Origin: Lepus europaeus
Taxonomy: Eukaryota; Chordata; Mammalia; Lagomorpha; Leporidae
Direction: 5' to 3'
NCBI RefSeq assembly: GCF_033115175.1
Contig: NC_084834.1
Span: 7,227,294-7,291,293 of the forward strand
Length of the DNA stretch: 64,000 bases
Under the pieces are notes generated by a model, which saw only the letters and a program-made list of their open reading frames with translations, did no database searches and was not told where the DNA came from. Below, piece after piece: positions 1 through 10,956 of this stretch. Each line of letters starts with the position of its first letter. The stretch's first letter is position 1. Both the position numbers and the translations under genes were made by a program.

Positions 1-921
1 ACACATATATATAAAGTGTACTATGGAATGTTTGGATAGACATATACATTGTGAAATTATTACTAGTCTCAAGCTAATTGACATACCCATCACCTCACTC
101 AGCTACATTTTTTGTGTGGATGGTGAGAATGTTGACTGCGTACTCTCAGTATATTTCAGCATATAATACAGTGCTATTAATCATAGCCACCATGCTTTAC
201 ATTAGATCTCCAGAACCCATTCATCCTGCGTAATTGGATCTCTGTGACCTTTGATTACTATCTTCCCATTTCTCTCATATCTCCCCCACCCATCCAGTTG
301 CTGGCAATAACCATACTACTTTCTGTGTCTATGAGTTTGACTTTTTAAGATTTCACATATAAATGAGATCATGCAATGTTTGTCTTCTGGGTCTGGCTTA
401 TGTAACTTACATAATGTCCTCCAAGTTCACCCATGCTGATATATATACATATATCCTTTATCCCTGGCTTTATCCATTCACCCACCAATGGACATTCAGA
501 TTATGTCTGCCTATCTTGGCTGTCATGAATAATTCCACAATTAAAGACAGAGTGCAGTCTCTTCAAGACACTAACTTCATTGCCTCTGCATAAATACCCA
601 ACAGTGGGATGGCTGAGTTATATGGTAGTTCTATTTTTAATTTCTGAGGACCCTCCATAGTATTTTCTATAATAGCTCTGACAACTTACATTCCCATCAA
701 CAGTGAACAAGGTTTTTCTTCCCTTTATACCCTTGTCAAGATTTTCTTTTAAGTCTTTTTACTTTTTGATAACAGCAATCCCAACAGGTATAAAGTGATA
801 ACTTTCAGGTTTGCCATTGTATTATTCAGCCCCAGAACTTCTGTGCAGTTTTTTTTTTATGGTTTCATGTTCCTTGAATTCATTTTGAGCAAGTATTGCT
901 TTTTAGAATTCATTTAGTTGT
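1..921 (-). mobile_element. Ancient L1, 3' portion, antisense
   Basis: Read on the minus strand this is the 3' UTR and end of ORF2 of an old mammalian L1. The plus strand shows the usual antisense phrases (GAGATCATGCAATGTTTGTC, then the stretch around 395-440 and the AACAGTGGGATGGCTGAGTTA stretch near 600). The frame is broken throughout. It seems to continue after the SINE at 934 into 5'-region L1 sequence, so most of the element is deleted internally. The family (L1M-like) is inferred by eye. Confidence 0.6.
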
Positions 922-1272
922 CCATTTTCTTTTTTTAAAAAAATATTTATTTTATTTGAAAGTCAGAGTTACACAGAGAGAGAGGAGAGGCAGAGAGACA
1001 GAGGTCTTCCATCCACTGGTTCACTCCCTAACTGGCTGCAATAGCCAGAGCTATGCTGATCCGAAGCCAGCAGCCACGAGTCTCCCCTGGGTCTCCCAGG
1101 CAGAGCAGGGGCCCAAGTACTTGGGCCATCCTCCATTGCTCTCCAGGCCGCAGCAGAGAGATGGCTCAGAAGTGGAGCAGCCAGGAATTGAACCAGCACC
1201 CACATGGGATGCCAGCACTCCAGGTGGTGGCCCCACCCCCTATGCCACAGCACTGGCCCCCCATTTTCTTTT
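922..1272 (-). mobile_element. CSINE with 12-bp TSD
   Basis: Antisense C-repeat SINE occupying 934-1260. The A/T tail and AG-rich segment lie at the left and the tRNA-like head (…CACAGCACTGGCCCC) at the right. The TSD CCATTTTCTTTT is at 922-933 and 1261-1272. It inserted into the older antisense L1. The 126-aa frame through it is a by-product. Confidence 0.85.
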
Positions 1273-1487
1273 GTAGCTCACTGAGTTTCTTTAAATGATT
1301 ATTTTGTATTCTTTGTAAGGCAATCCACAGATGTCCATTTATTTAGGGCCAGTTACTGGTGCTTGATTTAGTTCCTTGTTGAACTCATTTTTCTTGACAA
1401 TTCATAATCCTTGTAGCTTTGTCTTGGTGTCTGAACATTGCAAGCAGACATACCTCTTCCTACTTATTTGGTGACAAAAGCCTTTCA
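1273..1487 (-). mobile_element. Ancient L1, 5'-region segment, antisense
   Basis: Resembles antisense L1M sequence upstream of ORF1 (TTTTGTAGCTCACTGAGTTT, AAGCAGACATACCTCTTCC). It resumes after the young L1 at 4991, so the younger element landed inside it. Confidence 0.45.
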
Positions 1488-1939
1488 GAAACTTCAGAGA
1501 GGCTCCAAGATGGCGGAATAGGGAGGGAGCTCACTGATAGTCCAGGAAAATACAGTTTAATAAAAGTGGAGAAAGTGAAGTCTCAGGGAAGAGTTAGGGG
1601 AAAAAAACCTGCAGAGCCAACTCTTCCGGAATTAGAGGGACATGGTGGACCTACGTGGAGGGCATGGACGCCCACAGCTCAGGAGCCCAGCTAGTGAGAA
1701 TCTTCTCCTCCACACCAGCACTGGAAAAAGAGGTGAGGTGAAACCGCAGTAGCCTGAGACACTGGCGGGAAAGCAGCAGGAAGAGCCAAGAGGGAACGAG
1801 GCTTGAGGCTCCATGGGGGAAAGTACACCAGCTTAACTACAGGAGAGAAAAAACAAAAGGGATGGTAGGGACATGATTCTCTCTCTCCACACATCTTATA
1901 AAAGTGAATGAGACAATAGAGTAGGCGCCATTTTGGACA

Positions 1940-3600
1940 CTCACCACTGCTATTCAATATAGTTCTGGAAGTTTTAGCCAGAGCTATTAGGCAAGAAAAA
2001 GAAATCAAAGGGATGCAAATTGGGAAGGAAGAACTCAAACTATCCCTCTTTGCAGATGATATGATTCTTTATTTAGGGGATCCAAAGAACTCTACTAAGA
2101 GACTATTGAAACTCATAGAAGAATTTGACAAAGTAGCAGGATATAAAATCAATGCACAAAAATCAATAGCATTTGTATACATATGCAATGCCACAGCTGA
2201 GAAAGAACTGCTAAGATCAATCCCATTCACAAAAGCTACAAAAATAATCAAATACCATAGAATAAACTTAACCAAGGACATCAAAGATCTCTACGATGAG
2301 AATTACAAAATCTTAAAGAAAGAAATAGAAGAGGATAGCAAAAAATGGAAAAATCTTCCATGCTCACGGATTGGAAGAATCAATATCATGAAAATGTCCA
2401 TTCTCCCAAAGGCAATTTATAGATTCAATGTGATACCAATCAAAATACCAAAGACATTCTCCTCAGATCTGGAAAAAAATGATGCTGAAATTCATATGGA
2501 GACACTGGAGACCTCGAATAGCTAAAGCAATCTTGTACAACAAAAACAAAGCCTGAGGCATCACAATACCAGGTTTCAGGACATACTACAGGACATTTAT
2601 AATCAAAACAGCATGGTACTGGTACAGAAACAGATGGATAGACCAATGGAACAGAATAGAAACACCAGAAATCAACCCAAACATCTACAGCTAACTTATA
2701 TTTGATCAAGGATCTAAAACCAATTCCTGGAACAAGGATAATCTATTCAACAAATGGTGCTGGGAAAACTGGATTTCCTCATGCAGAACATAAAGTAAGA
2801 CCCCTACCTTACACCGTACACAAAGATCCACTCACCATGGATTAAAGACTTAAATCTATGACGTGACACCATTAAATTATTAGAGGACATTGGAGAAACC
2901 CTGCAAGATATTGGCACAGGCAAAGGCTTCTTGGAAAAGACCCCAGGAGCACAGGCAGTCAAAATCAAAATTAACATTTGGGATTGCATCAAATTGAGAA
3001 GTTTCTGTACTGCAAAAGAAACAGTCAGGAAAGTGAAGAGGCAACCGACAGAATGGGAAAAGTATTTGCAAACTATGCAACAGATAAAGGGTTGATAACC
3101 AGAATCTACAAAGAAATCAAGAAACTCCACAACAACAAAACAAGCCACTTAAGAGATGGGCCAAGGACCTCAAGAGACACTTTTCAAAACAGGAAATCCA
3201 AATGGCCAACAGACACATGAAAAAATGCTCAAGATCACTAGCAATCAGGGAAATGCAAATCAAAACCACAATGAGGTTTCACATCACTCCAGTTAGAATG
3301 GCTCACATTCAGAAATCTACCAACAACAGATGCTGGCGAGGATGTAGGGAAAAAGGGACACTAACTCACTGTTGGTGGGAATGCAAACTGGTAAAGCCAC
3401 TATGGAAGTCAGTTTGGAGATTCCTCAAAAACCTGAATATAACCTTACCATACAACCCAGCCATCCCACTCCTTGGAATTTACCCAAAGGAAAATAAATT
3501 GGAAAATAAAAGAGCTGTCTGCACATTAATGTTTATTGCAGCTGAATTCACAATAGCTAAGACATGGATTCAACCTAAATGCCCATCAACAGAAGACTAA
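1940..3600 (+). pseudogene. L1 ORF2 remnant (reverse transcriptase to C-terminus)
   Basis: Broken C-terminal half of an L1 ORF2 protein, which in an intact element copies L1 RNA at the target site. The open segment 2013-2525 holds the reverse transcriptase catalytic box FADD about 15 residues in, followed by thumb-like sequence. The segment 3202-3600 holds the L1 ORF2 cysteine motif, CX3CX7HX4C by my reading, then the [13 protein letters not shown] signature. Stops and frameshifts separate these pieces and the endonuclease is absent, so it cannot be active. Confidence 0.85.
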
Positions 3601-4990
3601 ATAAAGAAATTATGGGATATGTACTCTATAGAATACTATACAGCAGTAAAAAATGAAATCTGTTCATTTGCAACAAAATGGAGGAATCTGGAAAACATCA
3701 TGCTGAGTGAAATAAGCCATTCCCAAATGGCCAAATATCATATGTTCTCCCTGATTGGTGACAACTAACTGTGCACCTAAAAAGAAACCTGTTGAAGTGA
3801 AATGGACACTATGAGAAACAATGACTTGATCAGCCCTTGTCCTGACTGTCAAAGAACAACTTACTACTTTATTCCTTTTATATTTTGTGTTCTACTTAAT
3901 ACTATTGGTTGAGCTCTTTAATTAACACACAATTATTCTTAGACATTTAAATTTAACTGAAAAGTGATCCCTGTTAAATATAAGAGTGGGAATAAGAGAG
4001 GGAAGACATGTACAGTTTGGCACATGCTCAATCGGACTTACCCCTAAAGGTATAGTTAGAAATGTGCCAGGGGATTCCAATTCAATTCCATCAAGGTGGC
4101 ATGTACCAATGCCATCTCACTAATCAAAGTGATCAGTCTCAGTTCATAATTGATCATAATGATAGGATTAAGTGTCAAAAGGATAATATAAACAAGACTA
4201 GTGACTGCTAATACCAATTGATATAATTAAAAAGGGAGAGAATGATCTAACATGGGAAGCAGGATACACAGCAGACTCATACAAATGCAGATGTCCTAAA
4301 CAGCACTCTGCCCTCAAAATCAGCCCTTAAGGCATTTGGATCCAGCTAAAAAGCCCATGAGAGTATTTCAGGCATGGAAAGGCAAGACACTCTGGCAAAA
4401 AAAAAAAAAAAAAGCACCTAACTGAGAGATCTCTGCGAGTGAGATCCCAGTGGAAAGAACAAGTCATCCAAGAAGGAGTACCTTTCTCTGAAGGGAGGAG
4501 AGAACTTCCACTTTGACTATGGCCTTGTCTAAATAAGATCAGAGTTGGCAAACTCATAAGGCTTCCATAGCCTTGGCAACTCCTGACAAGAGCCTTGGGT
4601 GATTACTGACGTCATAAATAAGAGTGTCAATTGTTAAATCAACAACAGGAGTCACTGTGCACTTACTCCCCATGTAGGATCTCTGTCCTTAATGTGTTGT
4701 ACTATGTGAATTAATGCTATAGCTAGTACTCAAACAGTACTTTATACTTTGTGTGTCTGTGTGGGTGCAAACTGTTGAAATCTTTACTTAGTATATAATA
4801 AATCGATCTTCTGTATATAAAGATAATTGAAAATGAATCTTGATGAATAATGGGATGGGAGAGGGAGTGGGAGATGAGATGATTGCGGGTGGGTGGGTGG
4901 TTATGTGGGGGAAGCTGCTATAATCCAAAAGTTGTACTTTGGAAATTTATATTTATTAAATAAAAGTTTTTTAAAAACTTCCAAAAAAAG
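3601..4990 (+). mobile_element. L1 3' UTR and A-rich tail
   Basis: Long 3' UTR of the L1 above. It carries the blocks seen again in shorter copies at 25433-25940, 41897-42020 and 46584-47006: a CCTTGGCAACTCC region, GTAGGATCTCTGTCCTTAA, and a G-rich stretch near 4855-4915 before TTATTAAATAAAAG. A-runs end it at 4990. Confidence 0.75.
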
Positions 4991-5637
4991 AAAGCCTTTC
5001 ACCAGTCAGTGTATACAGAGATACTGGGCAGGCCAGTGGTAGGATACATAGGCCATATTCCTTCTTGCTTTGGAATCTTTGAGTTGGCTATATTGTGTCT
5101 GGTCCGTGAGAAAATGTGCCCTGCATCTGAGTCTCCAGGAACCAGACTGTTTCTCAGGTCAACGCAAGGGAGTGAGAGAAGGGGGTTGATGAGCTGGTAC
5201 CTATATGTGCAGGGAGGAACTCTGACGGTGGAGTCCTCAGGCAAAGACCTGGATATTGGATCCCTGTGGTCGGCATGGAGGTGAACTCTGAGGGTGGACC
5301 TGGTAGCTGGGTCCATGGAGATGGTTCTGCACCCCGAGTCGCAGCAATGCACCTGGAGCCTTGGTCCAGAAGTGTAGCCCTGGATCCAAGAATCCACAGG
5401 AGCTGATCTGATGCTAGGGCCATGAGCCTGGGTCTACAAGGCCAAACTAGACCTGGGGTGAGCCTGGAGCCTGGGGCCACCTGGACGACCTCGCACTGGG
5501 GTATGTGACAAAGCTGGGTCCTCACAACCCTCTTAATTTCTTTTGCAAAAGGATGTCTCTTTCTACTTTTTCTTCCCAGCCCTGAAGGCCATGCAGTACA
5601 GAAGATATGAAACTGCTTCCTACCATCTTCAATGTGT
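4991..5637 (-). mobile_element. Ancient L1 5'-UTR-like sequence, antisense
   Basis: GC-richer sequence with degenerate repeats of a CTGGAGCCTGGG-type motif (5240-5500). It resembles antisense 5' UTRs of old L1M elements. It follows 1273-1487 if the young L1 is removed, and it continues after the SINE at 6041. The family is inferred. Confidence 0.4.
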
Positions 5638-5649
5638 CTTCTCTTTCTC

Positions 5650-5700
<51 letters not shown>

Positions 5701-6048
5701 TTTTTCTTTCTTTCTTTCTTTTGGACAGGCAGAGTGGACAGTGAGAGAGAGACAGAGAGAAAGGTCTTCCTTTGCCATTGGTTCACCCTCCAATGGCCGC
5801 ATGATGCGGCCTGAGCACCGCGCTGATCCGATGGCAGGAGCCAGGTGCTTCTCCTGGTCTCCCATGGGGTGCAGGGCCCAAGCACTTGTGGCATCCTCCA
5901 CTGCACTCCCGGGCCACAGCAGAGAGCTGGACTGGAAGAGGGGCAACTGGGACAGAATCCGGTGCCCCAACCGTGACTAGAACCCGGTGTGCCGGCGCCG
6001 CAGGCGACGGAATAGCCTATTGAGCTGCAGCGCTGGCCCCTTCTCTTA
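5638..6048 (-). mobile_element. CSINE2 with expanded TTTC tail
   Basis: Antisense CSINE2. From the left it has a pyrimidine tail, the GGCAGAGTGGACAGTGAGAG block, the body, and the tRNA-like head with the B box near 5985-6000, ending at the GGCCCC head near 6040. Short flanking CTTCTCTT copies at 5638 and 6040 fit a TSD. The A-tail has become a tetranucleotide array. Confidence 0.85.
5650..5722. repeat. (TTTC)n microsatellite
   Basis: About 18 units of TTTC with a small T-run interruption, grown from the SINE tail. It creates the serine/phenylalanine- or lysine-rich spurious frames on both strands. Confidence 0.9.
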
Positions 6049-6195
6049 TTTCTTAATCCCAGTGTTGCAATCCTTCTTACCTGGGTTTCTTAGCTCTTCA
6101 AAGTTCTATTTTGCGAGTGTACTTTTGCTCAGATGGGTGCTTCTGTGATGAGAAGGACCCTGGAAATTCCAAATTTCCATCTTGCTGATGTCATT
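6041..6195 (-). mobile_element. Ancient L1, probable 5' end, antisense
   Basis: TTCTTAGCTCTTCAAAGTTCT and the CCATCTTG near 6177 match the antisense start of old L1 5' UTRs, whose sense strand begins with a CAAGATGG-type motif. This would be the 5' end of the element seen from position 1. Confidence 0.4.
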
Positions 6196-6704
6196 CTCAT
6201 CATTACAAATTCTTAATAAATTCAGATGGCAAAAAGTATGTCTCAAAAATAGGAATTATCATTACTTTTTCTTCTTCCAATCTCTAAGAGGTCAATTCTA
6301 ACGGCCAGTTATCTTTGTATTGGCCAAGATGCAAATGAGAATATCAATAACTAGAGAACTTTTCACAACACTAGCCAATTCCTAAGTTAATGGACTGGAT
6401 AATTCATTCCATTTAGTAGACTTCAGACTGTAGTGATCTAAATTGATCACTTCTAGCTTTTGGCATTGACAAATCAGTTACATTTGTTTTGTAATCTCTG
6501 CAAGAGTTATTCTTAGACCCTTTATAATTTGTTAAATGAAGGAAATAATAGTAGCTTTTTTCTTTCACTTTCTACCATCTGAACTTAATATATCTTCATA
6601 GAACCCATGAATTGAAATAAATGTATAAATACTTGGCTTTGTAAAATTCATTCTATAAAATCTTTCTCCAAGGAGACCACTTAAAAGACGCTTAAAGCAA
6701 TGAG
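6196..6704. other. Unassigned AT-rich sequence
   Basis: No gene, SINE or LTR recognised. No long open frame. Confidence 0.5.
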
Positions 6705-7397
6705 TTTTTTTTTCTTTTAAAAAGATTGATTTATTTATTTGAAAGAGTTATAAAGAGAGAGAAACAGACACACAGACATATCTTCCATTTTCTGGTTCTT
6801 CCTCAAATGGTCCCAATAACCATGGCTGAGTCAGGGTGAAGCCAGAAGCCTAGAACCTCATCTGGTTCTCCCACACGGATGGCAGGGGTTCCAGCACTTG
6901 AGCCACCTTTTTTTTTTTTTTTTTTTTTTTTTTGACAGGCAGAGTGGACAGTGAGAGAGAGACAGAGAGAAATGTCTTCCTTTGCCATTGGTTCACCCTC
7001 CAATGGCCGCTGCAGCTGGCACACTGTGCTGATCCAAAGCTAGGGGCCAGGCGCTTCTCCTGGTCTCCCATGCGGGTGCAGGGCCCAAGCGCTTGGGCCA
7101 TCCTCCACTGCACTCCCGGGCCACAGCAGAGAGCTGGCCTGGAAGAGGGGCAACCGGGACAGAATCCAGTGCCCCGACCGTGACTAGAACTCAGTGTGCC
7201 GGCGCCGCTAGGTGGAGGATTAGCCTGTTGAGCTGTAGCGCTGGCCTTGAGGCATCTTTTTGTTGCTTTCCCAGGTGCATTAGCATTGAACTGGATCTGA
7301 AGTGGAGCATCAGGGTCGTGCATCAGTGTCGTCCACTCAAATGGATGCTGGTGTTGCAGATGGTGGCTTAACCCGCTTACACCACAACACCAGGCCC
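6705..7397 (-). mobile_element. Older CSINE split by a younger CSINE2
   Basis: Antisense older-type CSINE. The tail side is at 6716-6908 and the head side at 7247-7397 (…CACCACAACACCAGGCCC). The two halves join in the normal SINE order once the inner element is removed. Confidence 0.8.
6897..7260 (-). mobile_element. CSINE2 nested inside a CSINE
   Basis: Antisense CSINE2 with a long T-run at 6908-6933 and its head ending at 7246. The flanks CTTGAGCCACCTTTT (6897) and CTTGAGGCATCTTTT (7246) agree at 13 of 15 positions and mark the TSD. Confidence 0.85.
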
Positions 7398-7822
7398 AAA
7401 GCATAGGGAAGTTTAAAACATTTTTCTCACTCCATGTAAAGTACTATAATTCAGAGTTTGCTTTACTACACTTTGAGGGCGAAATCAAAGTCACCACATG
7501 ATTTTGTAAATATAGTTGAACTGAAACATAGCTACAATCAATTGTTTACCTGTAGTCTATTGCTACTTTTTGTACTATCGAGTTGAATGACTATGACAGA
7601 AACTGTGTGGCCTGGAAAGCTTAAAATATTTACAACCCAATCCATAACAGAAAATGACTGTCTACACAAATCACAAGGCAAGAGAGAATTGTTACTCAGC
7701 TGAAGAGACATATACTCAATTTCAAGGTCTGAGTTGAATTGTTATTGTACTGAGCCAGATCACAATTTCAGAGTGATCAAACTGAAGAAAGGTGATTGAT
7801 ATCCCATCAAAACTGACTCACT
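7398..7822. other. Unassigned sequence
   Basis: No recognised gene or repeat. Composition is like the neighbouring non-coding DNA. Confidence 0.5.
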
Positions 7823-8147
7823 GGGGCCAATGTCATGTCATCGTGGGTAAAGCTGCTGCCTACAACATCAACATCCCATATGGGTGCCAGTTCGTGTCCT
7901 GGCTGCTCCACTTTGGATCCAGTTCCTTGCTAACAGCCTGGGAAATGCAGTGGAAGATGGCCTAAATGTTTGGGCCTCTACACCCATGTTTGGAGACCTG
8001 AATGAAGCTCCTGATTCCTGGTTTCAGCCTTGCCCATCCCTGGCCATTATGGCCATCTGGGGAGTGAACCAGCATTAGGAAGATTCTCTCTCTATCTCTC
8101 TCTGTCTCTGTAACTCTGACTTTCAAATAAATAAATATTTAAAAAAC
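7823..8147 (+). mobile_element. CSINE, older type
   Basis: Sense copy: head GGGGCCAATGTCATG, body with GGGTGCCAGTTCGTGTCC (decayed B box), CT-rich segment at 8084-8108, and a TTCAAATAAATAAATATTT tail. Confidence 0.85.
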
Positions 8148-10597
8148 ACTAAGAAATTAATAAAGCACAAATTACTTCCCAGATGTAAAAACACCACAAA
8201 CATTTTGCACCATACAAATAATCAAGAGATGACAGGGAAACACATAATAATTTGAACAGTCAAATATGGGGAAATTTGAAGATTTCCTAGCCATTGGCTT
8301 TGTAAGTTGGTTTCCTTGATTATAGATTACTGCAGTCACCATGCATGTAATTGCAATCAGAGAATACTAATAAATTACTAGAGATTTATAGGGCATGCAA
8401 GAGGCTACATTTGAGCAAGTCTGAGTCCAACTTGGGATTTGTAGCTAAACCACTTGATGCAAGGATGCCAAAAGCCGAACAAGTACAGTTCACAGTTCAC
8501 AACTTGTTCCTCAAAGAACTACCCTTCTTTGAGAAGGCAAAGGACAAGCCAGGCAAACTACTGTTCTATTGTATCTAGTGGCTCTAAACAATATCACTTC
8601 TCGCTAAATGAATCATATGTGCCAAACTGTCCAAGTCTCTCTGACAAAGCAAGCTTGTCAAATAATGAGTCTGTGATTTCATGGAAAACTACGGGCTAGA
8701 ATCCTTGGCAGGAACATCATTTACTTAGCTCCAAGTGACCGTGATCTATTATGATCTAGTACATAATGTTGTTGTGCATTTGCATACTCTTCTAAATTCA
8801 TTCAAGACTACTGGCACCAATGCTCTTATTAAAATAATTCACTAAAGAGACATTAATCTCTAACCAAACGCATTTCTTCTTTCATTTCAAAAACACTAAC
8901 CTTAGTAAAAAATTATGTAAATCCCTGGCTTAGTCTTCTTGGTGCCTTCAGGGTCAGTTTTACAATGTTCCAATATAGTGTAGCATCTGTGGGAATGTAA
9001 AAGATGGAAATAAGTAAATAAATGCATCCAAACAGAGAAAGTAGAGCCAAAACTTTGGCACTAGTTCAGCTCATTCCTTCCTTAATAAGACATTTTAAAC
9101 TACTTTATGGTGTATTTTTGTTCATGGAGATACAGACAGCTTTTGTACTGTTGTTTAGCACTTAACAAGGGAAGCAAGAGACTTTAATAAAGAATAAAGA
9201 TGTTTTTCATTTATTTAAAAGCAGCAGGTGTTATCTTACGCTTCCAAAATCATTTGGAATGTGTCCTATGTAAATCCATAGCACTGAAAATCACAATGTA
9301 ATAATTTTACATCTACTTGACACAATTGAAACAAATTCCGCTGCCACAGTCGTGGGGGCTGGGAACCAGGCAATCTTTGCTATTGTCTTTGCTCCCATGC
9401 TATCCACCTTCACAACTTGAGGCACATGGCTTCACCTCCCTGGTCTCAGAGGTATCATTTGTTGATTGCTAAGGTCCCTTTCAACTATAAAATGTAACAA
9501 CTGCATTTATATCTGTGCAAATAAGTTTGGAATTTTAAAACACTCGTTGGGTGTCTTCCACACGGGAAAACAAGGTAGAGATGAGTCTATAATTTTATAT
9601 CATGCCAGTAGTTAATGACAAGTCACATGCAATTATCTGGGCAATATAAAAGATTAGGGAATTCTCTTCTCACAATATTTGAAATTTTTCCATTTTAGTC
9701 ATTAATGCCTATTGAATATAGGCTGGGTAAGAAATTTGATTGATAAATCTTAATTCTTGATTGATAAATCTGAATTCTAAATCCTACAGCAGCAAAATCT
9801 GCAAGTCATAGCAACAGCTTGATATCTGATCCAGGAGAATGAATTTCTAAATAATCTAACGATTGTTTCAATTTCCATGAATTTTTCAAAAGAAGAAAAA
9901 TATCTGTGAGTGTTCTAAGATGAAGCTTAATTTGGTGTTACAGGCTTGTTTTTCTGAAACCCAGAAAATTATTTCTTGAATTGTTTTCTAGAATTACATC
10001 AGATCTGTAATTCTTTTTTCTGATTTATGAAATGACATCTCCCTAAGCATAACATGGACTATGAATCTGTCTAAAATAGTGAGTTGATGGACCACCAGTG
10101 AACAAATCTGTTGGGTCAATTTGCCATCACAGGCCAATAAACCCTGTTGCATCAGGAAGAGCAGCCCAAACACAGCTAAGCATCTCCAATTATTCTTGCT
10201 CTTCCTGCCTATTTCATTTACCTTCTTGATGTCTTTTGTCTCCCTGCAACATAGAAACCTATCAGGCAGAGAACGTGGGCAGATATTTTTTGAGTTGCCT
10301 GTCAGCTTCACATTTGAAGAAGAGCTTAGAAACAGCTATGCCTGCTTGGTATGCAACCACATCAAAATGAGTAACTACTTTTTCTCTCTTACTACTGAAT
10401 CCCAACAAACTGTTGAGTACTATTAGCAACACATGATGCTGCCAATAACTTATAATTAGAAGAATATCAGCATTGTCACTCCTAGCTCCTAACTAAAATA
10501 TATGATTCCTCAATTATCAGTACAAATATTGAAAATTAGGGAGTATAGTGACATATTCACTTTCCTCAAGCCATTATCCTTCTTAGATTCTCCAGAT
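8148..10597. other. Mostly unique non-coding stretch
   Basis: About 2.4 kb without SINEs, L1 or LTRs that I can recognise. Short open frames of 75-105 codons (8351-8578 plus, 10121-10426 plus, 9994-10311 minus) match no family known to me, overlap on opposite strands and lack support. A piece near 9405-9500 (CTAAGGTCCCTTTCAACTAT) may be a MIR3-like fragment. Confidence 0.5.
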
Positions 10598-10956
10598 AAT
10601 ATTTTCCACATGGCCGGCGCTGCGGCTCACTAGGCTAATCTGCCTTGCGGCGCCGGCACACCGGGTTCTAGTCCCGGTCGGGGCGCCGGTTCTGTCCCGG
10701 TTGCTTCCCTTCCAGGCCAGCTCTCTGCTGTGGCCAGGGAGTGCAGTGGAGGATGGCCCAAGTGTTTGGGCTCTGCACCCCATGGGAGACCAGGATAAAC
10801 ACCTGGCTCCTGCCATCGGAACAGCGCGGTGCGCCGGCAGCAGCACGCCTACCGCGGCGGCCATTGGAGGGTGAACCAACGGCAAAAGGAAGACCTTTCT
10901 CTCTGTCTCTCTCTCACTGTCCACTCTGCCTGTCAAAAAAAAAATATTTTCCACAT
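10598..10956 (+). mobile_element. CSINE2 with perfect 14-bp TSD
   Basis: Near-complete sense CSINE2 at 10612-10942: GGCCGGCGCTGCGGCTCACT head, B box GGGTTCTAGTCCC near 10663, CACTGTCCACTCTGCCTGTC before a short A-tail. The TSD AATATTTTCCACAT is at 10598-10611 and 10943-10956. It is a relatively young insertion. Confidence 0.95.

Larger units (their letters stand above)
1477..5001 (+). mobile_element. Lagomorph L1, internally deleted, 11-bp TSD
   Basis: Sense L1 of about 3.5 kb bounded by a perfect AAAGCCTTTCA duplication at 1477-1487 and 4991-5001. It begins with L1 5'-UTR sequence containing the AAGATGGCGG motif near 1508. It jumps near 1940 into the reverse transcriptase part of ORF2 and then runs to the 3' UTR and A-rich tail (AAATAAAAG near 4960). 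ORF1, the endonuclease and the N-terminal reverse transcriptase are missing. The TSD shows one insertion event, so the deletion arose in the RNA, during reverse transcription, or later inside the copy. Confidence 0.85.

Noticed and set aside
5154-5980. 250-codon minus and 145-codon plus frames
   Set aside because: They run through a CSINE2 and its (TTTC)n tail. The lysine/glutamate or serine/phenylalanine runs are microsatellite translation.
10663-10676. tRNA gene from the B-box match
   Set aside because: The B box belongs to the tRNA-derived CSINE2 head. There is no cloverleaf or anticodon arm of a functional tRNA.
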